33,085 bases of DNA, from positions 1-33,085 of the forward strand of contig CALMVI010000075.1 in NCBI GenBank assembly GCA_937873095.1, written 5' to 3'. Each line of letters begins with the position of its first letter. Positions within the stretch are counted from its first letter, which is position 1. The translations under genes were made by a program, and so were the position numbers. Shown here piece after piece: positions 1 to 8,762 of the stretch. Below the pieces are notes generated by a model. It saw only the letters and a program-made list of their open reading frames with translations. It had not been told where the DNA came from and did not search any database. The DNA comes from an uncultured Acetobacteraceae bacterium (GTDB lineage Bacteria > Pseudomonadota > Alphaproteobacteria > Acetobacterales > Acetobacteraceae).

Positions 1-261
1 CCGCCCGACGGCGAGAGCATGGTGCAGGTGCTGGGCCGCGTCGGCCAGGCGATGGAACGGCTGGCGGCCGACCACGCCGGCCTCGACCTCGTCTGCATCA
101 GCCATGGCGGCGCCATCCGGGCGGCCATCGCCCACGCCCTGGGCGTCAACGCCCACGCCGCGCTGCACATGTCCGTGCAGAACCTGTCGCTGAGCGTTCT
201 GGAGCGGTTCGAGGCGGGGTGGCGGGTGGTGATGGTCAATGAGGGGGCGGACATACTATAG
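1..261 (+). CDS. Histidine phosphatase (phosphoglycerate-mutase-like), C-terminal part
   Basis: The first bases read in frame as PPDGESM and the frame stays open to a TAG at 259-261, so the 5' end lies outside the window. The visible 86 residues carry the PPxGES-type turn and the motif SHGGAIRAAIAHALG. That motif is the second conserved histidine region of the histidine phosphatase (phosphoglycerate mutase) superfamily. The first catalytic RHG motif is not visible. Members remove phosphate from small molecules or proteins through a phosphohistidine intermediate. The substrate cannot be told from this fragment; cobalamin-pathway phosphatases and general PGM-like enzymes share these motifs. The following amidase gene starts 53 bases downstream on the same strand. 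Confidence 0.82.
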   Translation, partial: PPDGESMVQVLGRVGQAMERLAADHAGLDLVCISHGGAIRAAIAHALGVNAHAALHMSVQNLSLSVLERFEAGWRVVMVNEGADIL

Positions 262-313
262 GACAGCAGCACGAGCCGCTCCGCGCCCGGTAGGCGGCCC
301 ATCGCAGGACAGC

Positions 314-904
314 ATGGCGACATCCGAAGAACGCGAAGCGGTTATGGAAGACATCCTCAGCAGCCTGAACGTGCTGCGGCGGAACAGTTGGGGGGCCAGC
401 GCGCCTGCCAAGCCGCTGGATCCGGACTGGGACTACGAGGCCATCGTGATCCACAATACCGGCCACGGCCACATCGACACGATGAAGAAGATACAGAGCT
501 TCGACTTCAGCGACCGCGGCTGGGACGACATCAGCTATCATTACGGCATCACGTCGAGCGGGTCGATAATGGAAGGTCGTCAGATCATCTACAAAGGCGC
601 CGACGTGAAGAACCAGAACACCGGCAAGATCGGCGTGGTCTGCATCGGCGACTTCGACGGTGGTGTGCGAGGCTGGCTTAGCGGGCACGGCACGGGCGGC
701 GACCCGATCACGGCCGCCATGCAAGCGGCGATCAAGCGCCTGACGGTCAAGCTGCGACTGGTCTTTCCGACCATGGAATACTTTGGCGGCCACATCGAAT
801 ACGGCGACACGGCCGATTGCCCAGGCAGCCACATGCTGCCGGTCGTGGCTTCTCTGCGCAAGGAGTTCGGCTTGGCCACGCCGATCAAGAGGTCGGGGCT
901 ATGA
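314..904 (+). CDS. N-acetylmuramoyl-L-alanine amidase, T7-lysozyme/PGRP type
   Basis: A 196-residue protein of the amidase_2/PGRP fold, expected to cut the bond between N-acetylmuramate and L-alanine of peptidoglycan. The probable zinc ligands are visible: H47 in IVIHNTGHG, H160 in FGGHIEYGD and C169 in ADCPGSHM. The core strand HYGITSSGSIMEGR and the IGVVCIGDFD strand are also present. I chose ATG 314 because AGGA lies five bases upstream; ATG 344 and an upstream ATG at 239 are alternatives. No signal peptide is visible, which is usual for phage endolysins but unusual for a housekeeping amidase. Its stop overlaps the start of the next gene (ATGA), so the two are probably translationally coupled. 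The enzyme class is fairly sure; the route to the wall is unknown. Confidence 0.85.
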   Translation: MATSEEREAVMEDILSSLNVLRRNSWGASAPAKPLDPDWDYEAIVIHNTGHGHIDTMKKIQSFDFSDRGWDDISYHYGITSSGSIMEGRQIIYKGADVKNQNTGKIGVVCIGDFDGGVRGWLSGHGTGGDPITAAMQAAIKRLTVKLRLVFPTMEYFGGHIEYGDTADCPGSHMLPVVASLRKEFGLATPIKRSGL

Positions 905-1212
905 GGGGCGGCCTGCGCGCGCTCCTGCTGATGTGTGCAGCCGGCTTCGTGGCGGCGCGGTTGCTGACCGGTATCGTCTATGAGCACGACGACCCGACCG
1001 CGTATCTGGTGCTCAAGCACACGCCGTCCCTGACCATCGTGCAGGATAACACGAGCGCACCGGTCGCCACGCGGTTCAGCGTGCTCGACGGCGACGAGAA
1101 CCAGCTTTTCTATCAGGACGGCTACGTCCTCGCGATGCGATGGGCATTCGCGGTTGCAGGATTGCTGGCATTGGGCGCGCTGCTGGCGCGACGCCGGCCC
1201 ACGCCGCGGTGA
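901..1212 (+). CDS. Small two-helix membrane protein, unknown function
   Basis: A 103-residue protein that I do not recognise. Residues about 5-25 form a hydrophobic segment (LRALLLMCAAGFVAARLL), then comes a polar loop of about 50 residues, then a second hydrophobic segment (about 77-96) followed by a basic tail RRRPTPR. By the positive-inside rule the loop is probably periplasmic with both termini inside. The gene overlaps the amidase stop by four bases upstream and the next start by four bases downstream (GTGA), so it is the middle of a three-gene unit. The position next to an endolysin-like amidase invites comparison with a holin or spanin, but no motif proves that. Confidence 0.7.
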   Translation: MRGGLRALLLMCAAGFVAARLLTGIVYEHDDPTAYLVLKHTPSLTIVQDNTSAPVATRFSVLDGDENQLFYQDGYVLAMRWAFAVAGLLALGALLARRRPTPR

Positions 1213-1763
1213 CGCGTAGAACGCTTGCGGTTCTTGCAACGGCGTCAGCCGCCTATCTCGTCGCGTTCCTCCTCGCCGCGCTGTTTCCTCCGGAAGGGCA
1301 GGCCGACATCGCCGTGGTGTTCGGCAACCAGGTGCTGGACGACGGCAACCCCTCCGCCCGGCTGCAGGCACGGCTGCAAGCGGCCGAACTCGCCTACAGG
1401 AAACACCTCGTGCCGCTCGTGCTGGTCAGCGGCGGACGCGGCGCGAGCGGCTGGGACGAGGCGTCCGTCATGCGGCAGGCGCTCCTCAAGGCAGGCCTGC
1501 CACCAGACGCCGTGCTGGCGGACGATGCCGGCGTCGATACAAGCGCCACAGTCCGCGACGCCATGCGGATCGTCCACGCGCGGAGCCTGCGTCGCGTTAT
1601 GGTCGTCACCCAGTACTTCCATGGTCCACGCTGCAGGCTGGCCTTCCGTCGTGCGGGCGCGCGTGTCGTGGTGGCGACCTACCCGCGGTTCGTCGAATTG
1701 CGGGACGTCTACTCACTCGCTCGCGAACTGGTGGCGTTGCCCGTTGAGGCGATGCGTTCGTAG
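1209..1763 (+). CDS. SanA/YdcF/ElyC family membrane-anchored protein (DUF218)
   Basis: A 184-residue protein starting at GTG 1209, which overlaps the preceding TGA. An N-terminal transmembrane anchor (residues about 6-24) is followed by the DUF218 domain: the first strand IAVVFGNQV, then LVLVSGGRG, the DTSATVRDAMRI helix and the VMVVTQYFHGPRC strand. In E. coli relatives, SanA affects envelope barrier function and ElyC affects peptidoglycan or undecaprenyl-linked precursor metabolism. The biochemical activity of the family is not firmly settled. Context with the amidase and the small membrane protein supports a cell-wall role. The gene ends about 100 bases before the convergent pckA. Confidence 0.85.
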   Translation: MTRRTLAVLATASAAYLVAFLLAALFPPEGQADIAVVFGNQVLDDGNPSARLQARLQAAELAYRKHLVPLVLVSGGRGASGWDEASVMRQALLKAGLPPDAVLADDAGVDTSATVRDAMRIVHARSLRRVMVVTQYFHGPRCRLAFRRAGARVVVATYPRFVELRDVYSLARELVALPVEAMRS

Positions 1764-1864
1764 CGCGCGCATCCATGCTCTCTGGCGGCCCGCTCTTGTC
1801 GTTTATCCCGGCGCCTGAACGCCTCGCCGAAAACAGGCCCCTTCCGTTTCGGGCGGGGACAGCT

Positions 1865-3510
<1,646 letters not shown>

Positions 3511-3514
<4 letters not shown>

Positions 3515-4341
3515 CCGTCAGCTCCACCCAGGCCGGATTGCCCGGCCGCTCTATCCAGGCCGGGTTGCCCGGCCGCTCTCCCCAGGCCGGGTTGTCCGGC
3601 CGCGCTTCCGAGACCGGGTTGTCCGGCCGCACTCCCTAGATCCGGCCCCGTTCGCTCGCCCACCATGCGCACCATCGCCGCCCGCACGCCGAACGCGTCG
3701 GCGACCGGCCTGTCGAAGGGCACCCGATGTATCGCATCGCCCGCCGCCACGTCGAATCCGTCCGCGTCCACGCCGATCATCCTTGCCGGCTCGCCAGGCC
3801 CGATCCCGGCGAGCAGGGCCAGCGTGTCGGCATGGTCCGCGTTGCAATGGCCGAGGATGCGGTCGGCGGCCGCCGCGATCGCCTGGGCGGCCTCGGCGGA
3901 CGGCACCAGCTCGTCGCGCGTCAGGCGGCCGGCGCGGGCGAACCCGGCCACGAAATGGCCGGCTTCGGGGATCACGCGCCATAACGTGAAATCGGGCAGG
4001 TCGGCGTAGAACGCGGCGTAGGGGTGGCGGTCCAGCCAATACCGGCGGGCCCAGGGCGCGGGCTCCTGGACCGCCCGCCCGGTCACCGTCAGCCGCGGCG
4101 CGGTCTGCGGGTTGGCCGACTGCGCCGCCCCGCTCACCAGCAGCGCGCAGCGCGGCTCGGCCCGCAGCTGCCGGGTATGCACCGACAGGCCAGACAGCAG
4201 CAGCAGCGCGTCGCCGTCGGGTGCCACAGCCGGCGTCACCAGCGCGGCGAAGGGTTGGCCGCCGGCCTGGGTCGCGAGCGTGCCGGCGCGCGCCGCCCGC
4301 CACAGGCAGCGCGCGTCGAAGGCGGTGTCGGCGTCGCCCAA
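3511..4341 (-). CDS. HugZ-like pyridoxamine-phosphate-oxidase-fold protein with DUF2470 and a C-terminal 9-residue repeat
   Basis: About 276 residues. The N-terminal half has the split-barrel FMN/heme-binding fold ([38 protein letters not shown]). The second half has the DUF2470 segment [16 protein letters not shown] typical of HugZ-type heme-degrading or related flavoproteins. The tail consists of four near-identical 9-residue units of the form GLGxAAGQP, encoded by 27-bp DNA repeats. I prefer TTG 4341, which has GGAGG five bases upstream. An ATG at 4428 is in frame, but its extension would run through an 11-bp repeat array whose period is not a multiple of three. The stop overlaps the pckA start. 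Heme-related function is family knowledge; the substrate here is not shown. Confidence 0.8.
3529..3636. repeat. 27-bp coding minisatellite at the 3' end of the hugZ-like gene
   Basis: Four consecutive 27-bp units begin at 3529, 3556, 3583 and 3610, with a degenerate partial fifth after 3636. The shared core is CCGGGTTG(C/T)CCGGCCGC. Because 27 is a multiple of three, each unit adds nine residues (GLGxAAGQP) to the tail of the minus-strand protein without breaking the frame. The array ends about 15 bases before the pckA start codon. Confidence 0.92.
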
Positions 4342-4351
4342 GCATCCCTCC

Positions 4352-4395
4352 GGCGCGTCTCTCGCGCGTGTCTGGCGCGTCTCTGGCGCGTTCCC
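4352..4395. promoter_or_regulatory. Four 11-bp direct repeats between hugZ-like and chvI, probable OmpR-family operator
   Basis: Units at 4352, 4363, 4374 and 4385 follow the pattern (G/C)GCGCGTCTCT. Units 1 and 3 are identical, unit 2 differs at two positions, and unit 4 keeps GGCGCGT and then diverges. OmpR/PhoB-family regulators typically bind direct half-sites spaced 11 bp apart. This array lies 32 bases upstream of the chvI start and just upstream of the preferred hugZ-like start, so autoregulation by ChvI is a reasonable inference. No protein-binding evidence is available. Confidence 0.55.
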
Positions 4396-4426
4396 TCCGG
4401 CGCGACGATGCGCCACACTCCGGGCC

Positions 4427-5125
<699 letters not shown>

Positions 5126-5153
5126 GCTCGTTATCGACGAGCACCCCAGTCAC

Positions 5154-5190
5154 ATCGTCATTGCGAGGCCACTTGGCCGAAGCAATCCAC
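5154..5190 (+). repeat. Left 37-bp terminal inverted repeat of the GIY-YIG element
   Basis: It pairs with 5516-5552 in inverted orientation, with differences only at the 18th and 20th positions. A GGCC-ACTT-GGCC mini-palindrome lies at its centre. It begins 28 bases after the chvI stop, so it could also affect the 3' end of the chvI transcript. Confidence 0.92.
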
Positions 5191-5213
5191 GGCCGGCGGA
5201 TAACGGGTGTGCA

Positions 5214-5509
5214 ATGGGGGACGACAAGCAACCCGCAACCTGCATCATGGCAACGACCGTCACGGAACCCTGTACCTCGGCGTCACCTCCAACCTGCAAC
5301 GCCGCATCCATCAACACCGGGAAGCGATGCTGCCGGGCTTCACCTCCCGTTACGGATGCCGCATGCTGGTCTGGTTCGAGCTTCACACCGACATGCTTGC
5401 CGCCATCGCGCGCGAAAAACAGATCAAGGGCGGGTCACGCGCACGAAAGATAGGGCTGATCGGATCTGCGAACCCGCACTGGCACGATCTTTACGAAAAA
5501 CTCGTCTGA
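5214..5509 (+). pseudogene. GIY-YIG endonuclease (URI/COG2827 type), frameshifted near its N-terminus
   Basis: From 5255 onward the frame reads DRHGTLYLGVTSNLQRRIHQHRE, then PGFTSRYG, AIAREKQIK and NPHWHDLYEKL, the standard body of small stand-alone GIY-YIG nucleases. The family's first strand (normally a YIMAS-like stretch) lies in a different frame: ATG 5214 gives MGDDKQPATCIMA, ending at 5252. Restoring one A at 5252-5253 would join the two as IMA-NDRHGTLYLG. The first tyrosine of the GIY strand also appears as cysteine. A GTG-initiated open frame (5207-5509, 100 residues) exists but lacks this strand. I therefore read the gene as inactivated, or as miscalled by one base in the sequence. 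Confidence 0.78.
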
Positions 5510-5515
5510 CCCGCG

Positions 5516-5552
5516 GTGGATTGCTTCGGCCAGGCGGCCTCGCAATGACGAT
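5516..5552 (-). repeat. Right 37-bp terminal inverted repeat of the GIY-YIG element
   Basis: This is the inverted copy of 5154-5190 and starts seven bases after the GIY-YIG stop codon. Its centre reads GGCC-AGGC-GGCC. The glycosyltransferase gene on the minus strand ends 28 bases farther on. Confidence 0.92.
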
Positions 5553-5580
5553 CTCGATGGGGCGGCTTCCTACGACACCG

Positions 5581-7128
5581 TCAGGAGACAGACGCAGTTG
5601 CCGTCTCCGGGCGGGACATGCGACGCCCCGTACTGCCGTCCGAGCCCGGCGCGTAGTAGCGCATCAGGTCGCGCACATGCTCGTCCATCGAAAAAATCCT
5701 GATCGGCCCGTCCCAGAAGCGGGCGAGCGAAACCTCGCCGGTGCTGAACGCGGCGATGCGACGCTGCAGGTCGTCGGCCGAGCCGCCCTGGAACACGAAG
5801 AGCGGGTTGCTGGCCACCTCCTGCGCGCCGCCGCGGTCGGAGGTCAGCACGGGGATGCCGCGCGACACCATCTCGATGGAGACCTGCGGCAGGTTGTCCT
5901 CCCAGATCGGCGGCACGATGCCGAGGTTGACGCCCTGCAGGACGGTGTCGAGCGTCTTGTGGGTAAAGCCGTCGAAATAGCGGAAGGCGGCAAAGCGCGG
6001 CGCGATGTCCGTCAGGCGCTTGTACGCGGCAGCGTCCTCCGACTTCTTCGCCGCGACCGTCAGGGTGACCTTTCCCGCGACCTCGTCGGGCAACGACGCC
6101 AGCGCGCGCAGCAGCAGGTAGAAACCCTTGTTGCGGCGCATGTAGCCGAGATAGGCGATGTGCAGCCCGTCGCCGATGCCGGTGATCCTGACGCATGTCT
6201 CGAACGCGGCGCGGTGGGCGGTGCCGATATACGAGACGGCGACGTTGTCCGGCTGCATGCCGCGCGCGAGCAGGACGTCGCGCGTGCGCTGCGACACCGC
6301 CAGCACGGTATCGAACACGGTGGCGCACAGCTCGATGTTGGCCAGGCGGTAGTTCCGGTACGGCGTGCCGTCGCCGTCATGCTTGGGGAAGGCGAAGACC
6401 GGGCCCTCGGTGTCGGTCCGGTTGAACGAGCTGCGCGGCCCGCCGGAAAAATCGTCCTCGAACTCGACCTCGGGTTCGACGGGCGCCGGCTGGCCGCGCA
6501 GACGGCGCATCACCGCCTTCTTCACCTTGACCACGCCTGGCGCGTTCTTGTTGAAGAAGCGCACCACCGGCCGGCGCCGCCGCGCGTCGCGCAGGATGGC
6601 CGTGCCCTCGCGCGGCGGGAAGCACTTGGTGCAGTTCAGCCCCTCTCGGTAATCCTCGCACACGGTGCGTTCCTGGAACCACAGATCGACCTGCGGGCAG
6701 ACCGCGCTGTAGTTGTGCGCCGAATAGATGAAGCGGGCGGCGGGGAACGCCGCGCGCAGGCTGACGAAGAAAGAGCTTGTCAGGCCCTCGACGTTCTGGA
6801 AGTGAAACACGTCGATGTCGCCGTATTTCCGGCGCAGGACCGGCGCGATGCCGTCCAGCCCGCGGCTCTCGGTGTAGGTGCCGAAATCCTCCCACGCGTC
6901 GTAGGCCGGCGCGATCATCGGCGAGTTGATCACGACGGCCCGCTCGAAGCGGTCGCGCCAGGTGCGCAGCCGGGTGCTCCGCCTGGTGAAGGAATAGACG
7001 TCGCCCGAGCTGAGGGTGATCACCCGGTGGCCGGCCTGCCGCAGGCTGTGCGCCAGGTTGGTGCTGTACACGCCCACGCCGCCGCCGCCGTCCTCGGGCT
7101 GGAGGAAGTTGTAGATCAGTATGTTCAT
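5581..7128 (-). CDS. Family 4 glycosyltransferase (GT-B fold)
   Basis: A 515-residue protein that starts at ATG 7128 after a GGGGGAA ribosome-binding site. The N-terminal domain begins MNILIYNFLQPEDGGGGVGVY, the usual glycine-rich acceptor-side loop of GT4 enzymes. The C-terminal domain has HIAYLGYMRRNKGFYLLLRAL, then VPPIWEDNLPQVSIEMVSRGIPVLTSDRGGAQEV, the sugar-nucleotide-binding E-x7-E type region. A middle insertion of about 100 residues contains a cysteine cluster (CEDYREGLNCTKC) that may bind metal. The likely role is transfer of a sugar to a surface polysaccharide or lipid-linked glycan. The gene lies 61 bases downstream of the flippase gene on the same strand. Donor and acceptor cannot be assigned. 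Confidence 0.88.
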   Translation of the reverse strand: MNILIYNFLQPEDGGGGVGVYSTNLAHSLRQAGHRVITLSSGDVYSFTRRSTRLRTWRDRFERAVVINSPMIAPAYDAWEDFGTYTESRGLDGIAPVLRRKYGDIDVFHFQNVEGLTSSFFVSLRAAFPAARFIYSAHNYSAVCPQVDLWFQERTVCEDYREGLNCTKCFPPREGTAILRDARRRRPVVRFFNKNAPGVVKVKKAVMRRLRGQPAPVEPEVEFEDDFSGGPRSSFNRTDTEGPVFAFPKHDGDGTPYRNYRLANIELCATVFDTVLAVSQRTRDVLLARGMQPDNVAVSYIGTAHRAAFETCVRITGIGDGLHIAYLGYMRRNKGFYLLLRALASLPDEVAGKVTLTVAAKKSEDAAAYKRLTDIAPRFAAFRYFDGFTHKTLDTVLQGVNLGIVPPIWEDNLPQVSIEMVSRGIPVLTSDRGGAQEVASNPLFVFQGGSADDLQRRIAAFSTGEVSLARFWDGPIRIFSMDEHVRDLMRYYAPGSDGSTGRRMSRPETATASVS

Positions 7129-7189
7129 CGTTCCCCCTGACCGGCCGGCGACCCGGCAACGCACACCCGGACCGGATCGTCGCGCATCC

Positions 7190-8650
7190 TCATCCGGCCG
7201 GCCTCCGCGCGCGCCTCAGGCGGCCGACGATCTGCAGCCAGACATCGCCCGCGAACCGACGGACCACAAGCGCATAGACGCCGGCGCCGACCGAACCGAT
7301 GATCACGACCCGCACCAGCGGCATGCCCGCCCAGGGCGGCGCGAGGGACACGGCGAGCCCGGCCCCGACCGCAAGCAACCCGTAGAGCATAGGCGCCAGA
7401 TACATCCAGGCGACCTGGCCGATGCCGACGCCGACCCGGCGGTAGACGCCGTAGACGAAGACCGGCTGCGACAGCGCATAGAACAGGCAGACGGCCCAGG
7501 CGACACCGACCGCCTGGTCCAGCAGCGCACCGGCGATGACCAGAACGAAGAAGGCGGGCACCTGGAACACCACGTAGCGCAGGCCGACGACGAACTGGCC
7601 GCGCGCGGCCAGCAGCGTGCCGGCGACCCAGGACATCGCGTCCAGCGCCAGCCCGATGCTGAGGATCTGGATGACGGGGATGGAGGCCGCCCATTTCTGG
7701 CCGAAGAACGCGGTCAGGCCGGGTCTCACCACGGCCGCCTGGATCAGCGCCACCGGCATCACGCAGAACGACAGCAGCCTGGTCGCGTCGAAGGCCGCCC
7801 TGCCCTGCCGCTCCGGCTCGGCGCTCAGCTGGATCAGCGTCGGGTAGAGGATCCCCGCCAGGTTGCCCGCCAGCACCCAGAGCGGCTGCGCCGCCAGCCG
7901 GAAGCCGAAATAGTAGCGGCCGACGACGGACTGGCTGGCCAGCAGCCCGAGCACCATGTAGTCGCCCTGGCCGATCAGCGCCACCAGCGTCTTGCTGGCG
8001 AACGAGGCGGCGGTGTTGCGCACCAGGTATTTCCACCGCCTGCGCTGGGGATGCAGCCGCGGCCGGTCGGCGATCAGCCGCCAGTACACCGCCGCGCGCA
8101 CCAGCGCGGTCAGCGGGGTGGGGATGACGAAGCTGTAGGCGCCGAACCCCGCCCAGGCGAGCCCGACCGTCATCAGCGCGGTCGCGACCAGTTCGAGCGA
8201 GCCGTACAGCGCCATCGTGCCGAATTGCAGCCGCGCCCGCATGATCAAGGCGGGCACGCTGCCCAGGGCGGCCATCGGCATGGACGCGGCCAGGATGGCC
8301 ATCAGGCCGATCAGATGCGGCTGCCCGTAGATTGCGGCGGCCAGCGGGGCGAGCGCCAGGATGGCGGCGCCGCCGGCCGTGGCCAGGCCGAGATTGATCC
8401 AGAACGCCGCCCCGCTCCAAAGATGGAGCGTGCGCTTGCGCTGCAGGATCACGTCCTCCACGCCGATGCTGGTCAGGGTCGCGACGATGGTGGTCACGCC
8501 GTAGGTCAGCCCGATCAGCCCGAAATCGGCCGGCAGCAGCAGCGCCGCGAGCGCCAGCTGGCTGGCCAGGCTGCACACGCGCCCGACCGCGTTCTGCGCC
8601 AGCGCCATGAACAGGCCGCGCAGCGCACGCTGGCCGAGCGAGACCGCCAA
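7190..8650 (-). CDS. Wzx-type polysaccharide flippase (MOP superfamily)
   Basis: A 486-residue integral membrane protein with about 12-14 hydrophobic segments. It opens with the family-typical stretch LGQRALRGLFMALAQNAVGR, followed by LALAALLLPADFGLIGL and TSIGVEDVILQR. Members move lipid-linked oligosaccharide units across the inner membrane. I use TTG 8650 because the conserved first helix needs these residues; ATG 8608 would trim it. With the downstream glycosyltransferase it forms a two-gene polysaccharide unit. The 112 bases before it, next to the RND pump gene end, hold no gene. Confidence 0.88.
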   Translation of the reverse strand: MAVSLGQRALRGLFMALAQNAVGRVCSLASQLALAALLLPADFGLIGLTYGVTTIVATLTSIGVEDVILQRKRTLHLWSGAAFWINLGLATAGGAAILALAPLAAAIYGQPHLIGLMAILAASMPMAALGSVPALIMRARLQFGTMALYGSLELVATALMTVGLAWAGFGAYSFVIPTPLTALVRAAVYWRLIADRPRLHPQRRRWKYLVRNTAASFASKTLVALIGQGDYMVLGLLASQSVVGRYYFGFRLAAQPLWVLAGNLAGILYPTLIQLSAEPERQGRAAFDATRLLSFCVMPVALIQAAVVRPGLTAFFGQKWAASIPVIQILSIGLALDAMSWVAGTLLAARGQFVVGLRYVVFQVPAFFVLVIAGALLDQAVGVAWAVCLFYALSQPVFVYGVYRRVGVGIGQVAWMYLAPMLYGLLAVGAGLAVSLAPPWAGMPLVRVVIIGSVGAGVYALVVRRFAGDVWLQIVGRLRRARRPAG

Positions 8651-8762
8651 GCCCGGCCGCCCCTGCCCTGCAACGCGCTGAGTGCTCTGCGTACTGACGA
8701 CGATGACGGCCTCGCCCTCACATCCCTGCGCCGGCCCCCGGCGTATTGCAGTGCAGCATAGA

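Larger units (their letters stand above)
5154..5552. mobile_element. 399-bp element: GIY-YIG gene between 37-bp inverted repeats
   Basis: The left end (5154-5190) and the reverse complement of the right end (5516-5552) match at 35 of 37 positions. Both begin ATCGTCATTGCGAGGCC and run inward to GAAGCAATCCAC. Almost all of the interior is a GIY-YIG endonuclease reading frame. No transposase is present and I see no target-site duplication directly outside the ends. The layout looks like a small palindrome-ended mobile unit that carries, or was mobilised by, a GIY-YIG nuclease. The boundaries are firm as an inverted repeat; the mobility is inference. Confidence 0.7.

Noticed and set aside
1824-1855. 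Possible bidirectional terminator between the SanA-like gene and pckA
   Set aside because: CCGAAA and TTTCGG could pair, but the loop is long and no T-run follows on either strand.
5126-5580. Target-site duplication outside the GIY-YIG element
   Set aside because: Bases just outside the two ends (AGTCAC on the left, CTCGAT on the right) do not match.
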